Shown here in pieces: positions 61,168 through 64,000 of a stretch of 64,000 nt of DNA. The first letter of the stretch is position 1; every line of letters begins with the position of its first letter. The translations under genes and the position numbers were made by a program. Source of the DNA: Sphingobacterium sp. BN32 (lineage in GTDB: Bacteria; Bacteroidota; Bacteroidia; Sphingobacteriales; Sphingobacteriaceae); contig NZ_CP129963.1 of NCBI RefSeq assembly GCF_030503615.1, forward strand, positions 3,844,001-3,908,000. Reading direction: 5' to 3'. The notes under the pieces were generated by a model that saw only the letters and a program-made list of their open reading frames with translations, had not been told where the DNA came from and did no database searches.

Positions 61168-62439
61168 TTAATTTTCTAAAGCTATTTTCAAGAGGTCATA
61201 TTCTGCTTGCCAAATATCTTTTCTTGCCTGATTATAACTTGCATGGGCTTGCATAAGCTCTGTTAATAAGAGGCGACCCGCGTGAAACGCCTTTTCTTTG
61301 GTCTCTTTGTTTTCCAATGCTAATTGGTCGATACGCTGATAAGCGGCTAATTTCTTTTCCGCCGCCTGCACTTTTACGGCCTTTTGCTGGCTTTGAATGT
61401 TATCGTTCAATTGTTCTTCTTCTAATTGAAGGCTGGTCAATTGCTGCTGCAGGATATTCTTCTTTAGGCTCGGTTGCATCGTAAAGTAGCTGCTCAGTGG
61501 AATGCGCAAAGCGAGGTTTACAAAACTATTTCCAAACCAGTCGGAGCCCCGGTCGAGACGGAATTCGTTGCTATAGAGCTGCTCGCCTAAATAGGCATTG
61601 AGCTTAAGTGTAGGCAAAAGCTCTTTTTTTAGCGACCGCTGCTGCAACTCATTCATCTGCTGGTCGAGCTTCAACGTTTCAAGATCGTAATTGTAAAGTT
61701 GTAAAGCTTGGATAAACTGTCGGATATCCTGCATATTTGAACTCAGCACCTTCGTCGTGTCCAGATCTTGATATCGCCCTAGCTCTAAATCAGAGTCCAG
61801 CAGGACTGACCATGCTTCATAAAGCGCTATTCGCTTGCGCTCGAGTTCTTGTTGTGCCTGTACGTATTCAGATGTCCCTTCTCTCCCCTCCTCGTATCTG
61901 GATTTAACTACGGCGAGTATCTTCTGATAGGCGATGGAATCTTCTACGGCTAATGCATATTGTTCGCTGGCCAGTACGACTGCAGCATAAGCTAAGGTTG
62001 CATTCTTTTTCCATTGTTCAGTCTGTCGTGCCTGTTCTATCGTCGATTTGTTGATTTCTATTTGTTTTTGTTGCTCCGCGACGCTACGCTTAGGGTCGAA
62101 AATATCCCATTCCATCTGTACACCGACCTTCGAAGACCATTTGGTTGCGAACTTAAGCGGGATAATGGCGCCGTCAGGCGCTGTTGGATCGAAAGCTATT
62201 GCCGGGACAGGCGTTGTCGGGATAATGATATTATGCTGCAGATTGGCATCAATATAGAATACAGGTATGCGCGTTCTTTTCTGTTCGCTTAATTCTTCTT
62301 GTTTAATGGCTGTTTCAACTTGTCGTTGCTGCAAGCCCTTGTTCTTGCTCATCTCGCCCCACAACTGTTCGATGCTCAAGGATTGTGCAGCGACCCAAAC
62401 AGGTAAAATCAGCAATATGATAGATACAATCTTCTTCAT
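61168..62439 (-). CDS. TolC-family outer-membrane channel
   Basis: 423 residues from the ATG at 62439, one base after the FtsX-type gene stop; a longer in-frame start (62502) lies inside that gene. Signal MKKIVSIILLILPVWVAAQ. Two long helical repeats of the TolC type: AVETAIKQEELSEQKRTRIP and NLQHNIIIPTT in the first, LDQQMNELQQRSLKKELLPTLKLNAYLGEQLY in the second. It provides the outer-membrane exit of the HlyD-FtsX export system. Last gene of the operon. Confidence 0.92.
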   Translation of the reverse strand: MKKIVSIILLILPVWVAAQSLSIEQLWGEMSKNKGLQQRQVETAIKQEELSEQKRTRIPVFYIDANLQHNIIIPTTPVPAIAFDPTAPDGAIIPLKFATKWSSKVGVQMEWDIFDPKRSVAEQQKQIEINKSTIEQARQTEQWKKNATLAYAAVVLASEQYALAVEDSIAYQKILAVVKSRYEEGREGTSEYVQAQQELERKRIALYEAWSVLLDSDLELGRYQDLDTTKVLSSNMQDIRQFIQALQLYNYDLETLKLDQQMNELQQRSLKKELLPTLKLNAYLGEQLYSNEFRLDRGSDWFGNSFVNLALRIPLSSYFTMQPSLKKNILQQQLTSLQLEEEQLNDNIQSQQKAVKVQAAEKKLAAYQRIDQLALENKETKEKAFHAGRLLLTELMQAHASYNQARKDIWQAEYDLLKIALEN

Positions 62440-62440
62440 G

Positions 62441-63574
62441 TTAGAATACAGAGGCCGGTTCGAGTTTGGAAATCTTCCGCACAGCGAACAGTGAACCTCC
62501 AATGGAAATAATCAGGGTTATAAATAATAAAAATAAGGCAAAGCCGGGACTGATTTGGATGACCAATCCGGAATTGGCGACGCCAAACTTAAAACCGAAC
62601 AATAAAAACATGGCAATGCAATAACCGATAACCGCGTATAGAAATGCCTGTGCTACGATTAATTTATTGACATATCCTTTTTTCGCGCCAATGGCTTTTA
62701 GTGTTCCATAGTCTTTGATACGGTCTAACGCCGAAGAGTATAGGGTCAGCCCAATGATGAAGAATCCACTGATCATGGCAAACAGCACTAGAGTGCCAAA
62801 GCTCATGCCCATATTGGAGGTGATCAGGATTTCGCGAACGGTAGAACTTTCCAATTTTTTTGGGTCCCAAGCCTGCAATTGTGGAAAGAGTTGTCCGATG
62901 TCCTGTGCAATCTGTTCTTTATCTGCCCCTTCGTTGAGCTTGGCTACAATAAGGCTTACTTTGCTCGGGTCGGCATTGCCTAGCAATCGCGCATTTTCAA
63001 GGGAGGTGTACATCAGGCTAGCACCAAAGGCCTGTGCGTTCTTTGTTAACACCGTAATCATCGCTCGCTTCCCATTAATTTCAATGGGTTTATCGAGATG
63101 TAGCTCGGTATTCCAGGTCTTTGCACTAAAGGTTTCCGCGGATACGGCATTGGGGTCTATGAGCGAGCTGACGTCTCCTTCTGCAATCCGATTAGGAATT
63201 GGCCCCATGATAAACTCCGGAACGGGAGAGCCGACGAGAGTTACAGCAGCTGTTTTTCCATCGAGGAAGGTAGCTTGCGCAGGTGCCAAGACCACCGGAT
63301 AAGCGATATCCACCGCAGGGAGGCTACCGATTTGTTGCACCAAACGCTGATCGATGCTATTCACCGAGTTGATGTTATTGCTTTGCGCTTCGATGATCCA
63401 TATCTCATTTTCCTGCACCGGCGCATTGCCAACCAAGTTGCCCATCAATCCCATCAGAAAGAACAATAACCCCAGCTGTTGACCGATCAAGAAGATGCTG
63501 ATCACAATAGCGATGATAATACCTACGCTTTTGGCGCGGTCATACCGAATAAACTTAAACGCTAATTTCAACAT
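62441..63574 (-). CDS. FtsX/DevC-type ABC permease
   Basis: 377 residues. N-terminal membrane helix (~residues 15-45), a large periplasmic MacB-core-like domain (~50-240), then three helices (~260-285, ~310-340, ~345-365), with GAKKGYVNKLIVAQAFLYAVIGY in the cytosolic-membrane border typical of FtsX. It matches the DevC group, which works with a DevA ATPase and a HlyD/DevB adaptor; the ATPase is not encoded here and may lie beyond the right edge. It abuts the adaptor gene with no gap and leaves one base to TolC. Confidence 0.9.
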   Translation of the reverse strand: MLKLAFKFIRYDRAKSVGIIIAIVISIFLIGQQLGLLFFLMGLMGNLVGNAPVQENEIWIIEAQSNNINSVNSIDQRLVQQIGSLPAVDIAYPVVLAPAQATFLDGKTAAVTLVGSPVPEFIMGPIPNRIAEGDVSSLIDPNAVSAETFSAKTWNTELHLDKPIEINGKRAMITVLTKNAQAFGASLMYTSLENARLLGNADPSKVSLIVAKLNEGADKEQIAQDIGQLFPQLQAWDPKKLESSTVREILITSNMGMSFGTLVLFAMISGFFIIGLTLYSSALDRIKDYGTLKAIGAKKGYVNKLIVAQAFLYAVIGYCIAMFLLFGFKFGVANSGLVIQISPGFALFLLFITLIISIGGSLFAVRKISKLEPASVF

Positions 63575-64000
63575 CTATCTAATCCTTATCGTACAATCAA
63601 CTTTCGAGTTAATGGTTAATACATTATTTCCCTCAATTTCTATCTTTATTTTTCTGACGCGGCGATCCTGTCCCTCATTTGCCGTTTCGTATAAAATAGA
63701 CTTCTCGGATAGAATCGGACTCAGGTAGGTTATCCGCCCATTGGCAGCCTGATCTTTGCGGCCTACGGGAAAAATCAGAACCGATTGCCCGATTTTGACA
63801 TCATTCACAAAAAGCTCATCGACCTCAGCTTCAACCATAGGATGCTCAACATCGATAATCTTCCCTAATTCCATAGCAACTTGCACGCTCTGCCCTACCT
63901 TTGCTACAAGATCTGTAATAACTCCGGAGGAGGCTGCGACGATTTGAAAATCCGATCTTGTGTTTTCGGTTTTCTGAATTTCAAGCTGCTGTTCGTAGGC
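63575..64000 (-). CDS. HlyD/DevB-type membrane-fusion protein, 5' truncated by window edge
   Basis: The frame is open to the right edge; translating the edge gives AYEQQLEIQKTENTRSDFQI, the end of the coiled-coil hairpin, then VAASSGVITDLVAKVGQSVQ, the lipoyl-like motif, then the beta-barrel domain EAEVDELFVNDVKIGQSVLIFPVGRK. So only the C-terminal ~140 residues are in view; an internal GTG at 63886 is not a start. It bridges the inner-membrane FtsX-type permease to the TolC channel. The stop directly precedes the permease ATG. Confidence 0.88.
   Translation of the reverse strand, partial: AYEQQLEIQKTENTRSDFQIVAASSGVITDLVAKVGQSVQVAMELGKIIDVEHPMVEAEVDELFVNDVKIGQSVLIFPVGRKDQAANGRITYLSPILSEKSILYETANEGQDRRVRKIKIEIEGNNVLTINSKVDCTIRIR

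Overview
The window comes from a Bacteroidota chromosome, most likely a Sphingobacterium-like member of the Sphingobacteriaceae. The evidence is two SusC/SusD pairs, an ECF sigma/FecR-controlled TonB receptor with an STN domain, DUF4249, DUF4843, DUF4861, DUF5687 and DUF5916 proteins, the gene order miaB / sigma-54 activator / lptE / secG, and several TAnnTTTG -7 promoter boxes. No rRNA, tRNA, CRISPR array, prophage or insertion sequence with a transposase was recognised.

Layout. 1-5.5 kb: the end of a DUF72 gene, a cold-shock-domain protein, a small HMA-like protein, a DUF5916 outer-membrane protein and a small membrane protein. 5.5-16.2 kb: a uronate-utilisation locus with susCD, an operon kduI-DUF4861-kduD, a divergent hexuronate-type MFS transporter and a LacI regulator; a 14-bp perfect palindrome in the divergent promoter region is a candidate operator. 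16.6-17.1 kb: a lone lipoprotein. 17.5-29.6 kb: a co-directional signalling/uptake cluster of ECF sigma, FecR anti-sigma, STN-SusC, SusD, DUF4843 lipoprotein, PKD-like lipoprotein, a bilobal aspartic protease and a TlpA-type thioredoxin. 29.8-35.4 kb: TPR protein, SnoaL-like protein, aldo/keto reductase, a lipoprotein and an MtfA-type peptidase. 35.5-49.9 kb: housekeeping, including groESL, miaB to secG, an OmpA-type lipoprotein, rlmD, pheS, ssb and mutY. 50-64 kb: M23 peptidase, a DUF4249/TonB receptor/outer-membrane protein trio, a WG-repeat protein pair, M1 peptidase, an ABC-2-like exporter, and a HlyD-FtsX-TolC export operon that runs off the right edge.

Signals that the genes do not explain. 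(1) A well-formed intrinsic terminator at 19372-19403 points along the minus strand between fecR and the STN-susC gene, where no minus-strand gene needs it. With a near-consensus minus-strand -7 box inside the susC 5' end, it suggests a ~165-nt antisense RNA covering the susC start. (2) Four intergenic copies (about 0.9, 16.5, 29.7 and 55.2 kb) of an ~90-100-bp imperfect palindrome built from GGGTTTGAAAGGG-type blocks look like a REP/MITE-like family. (3) A different ~300-bp imperfect palindrome fills the rlmD/TetR gap. (4) Several promoter boxes lie so close to start codons (pheS, M1 peptidase, mutY) that leaderless transcripts are likely.

All functional calls rest on reading motifs and recalled family features; no database search was possible.
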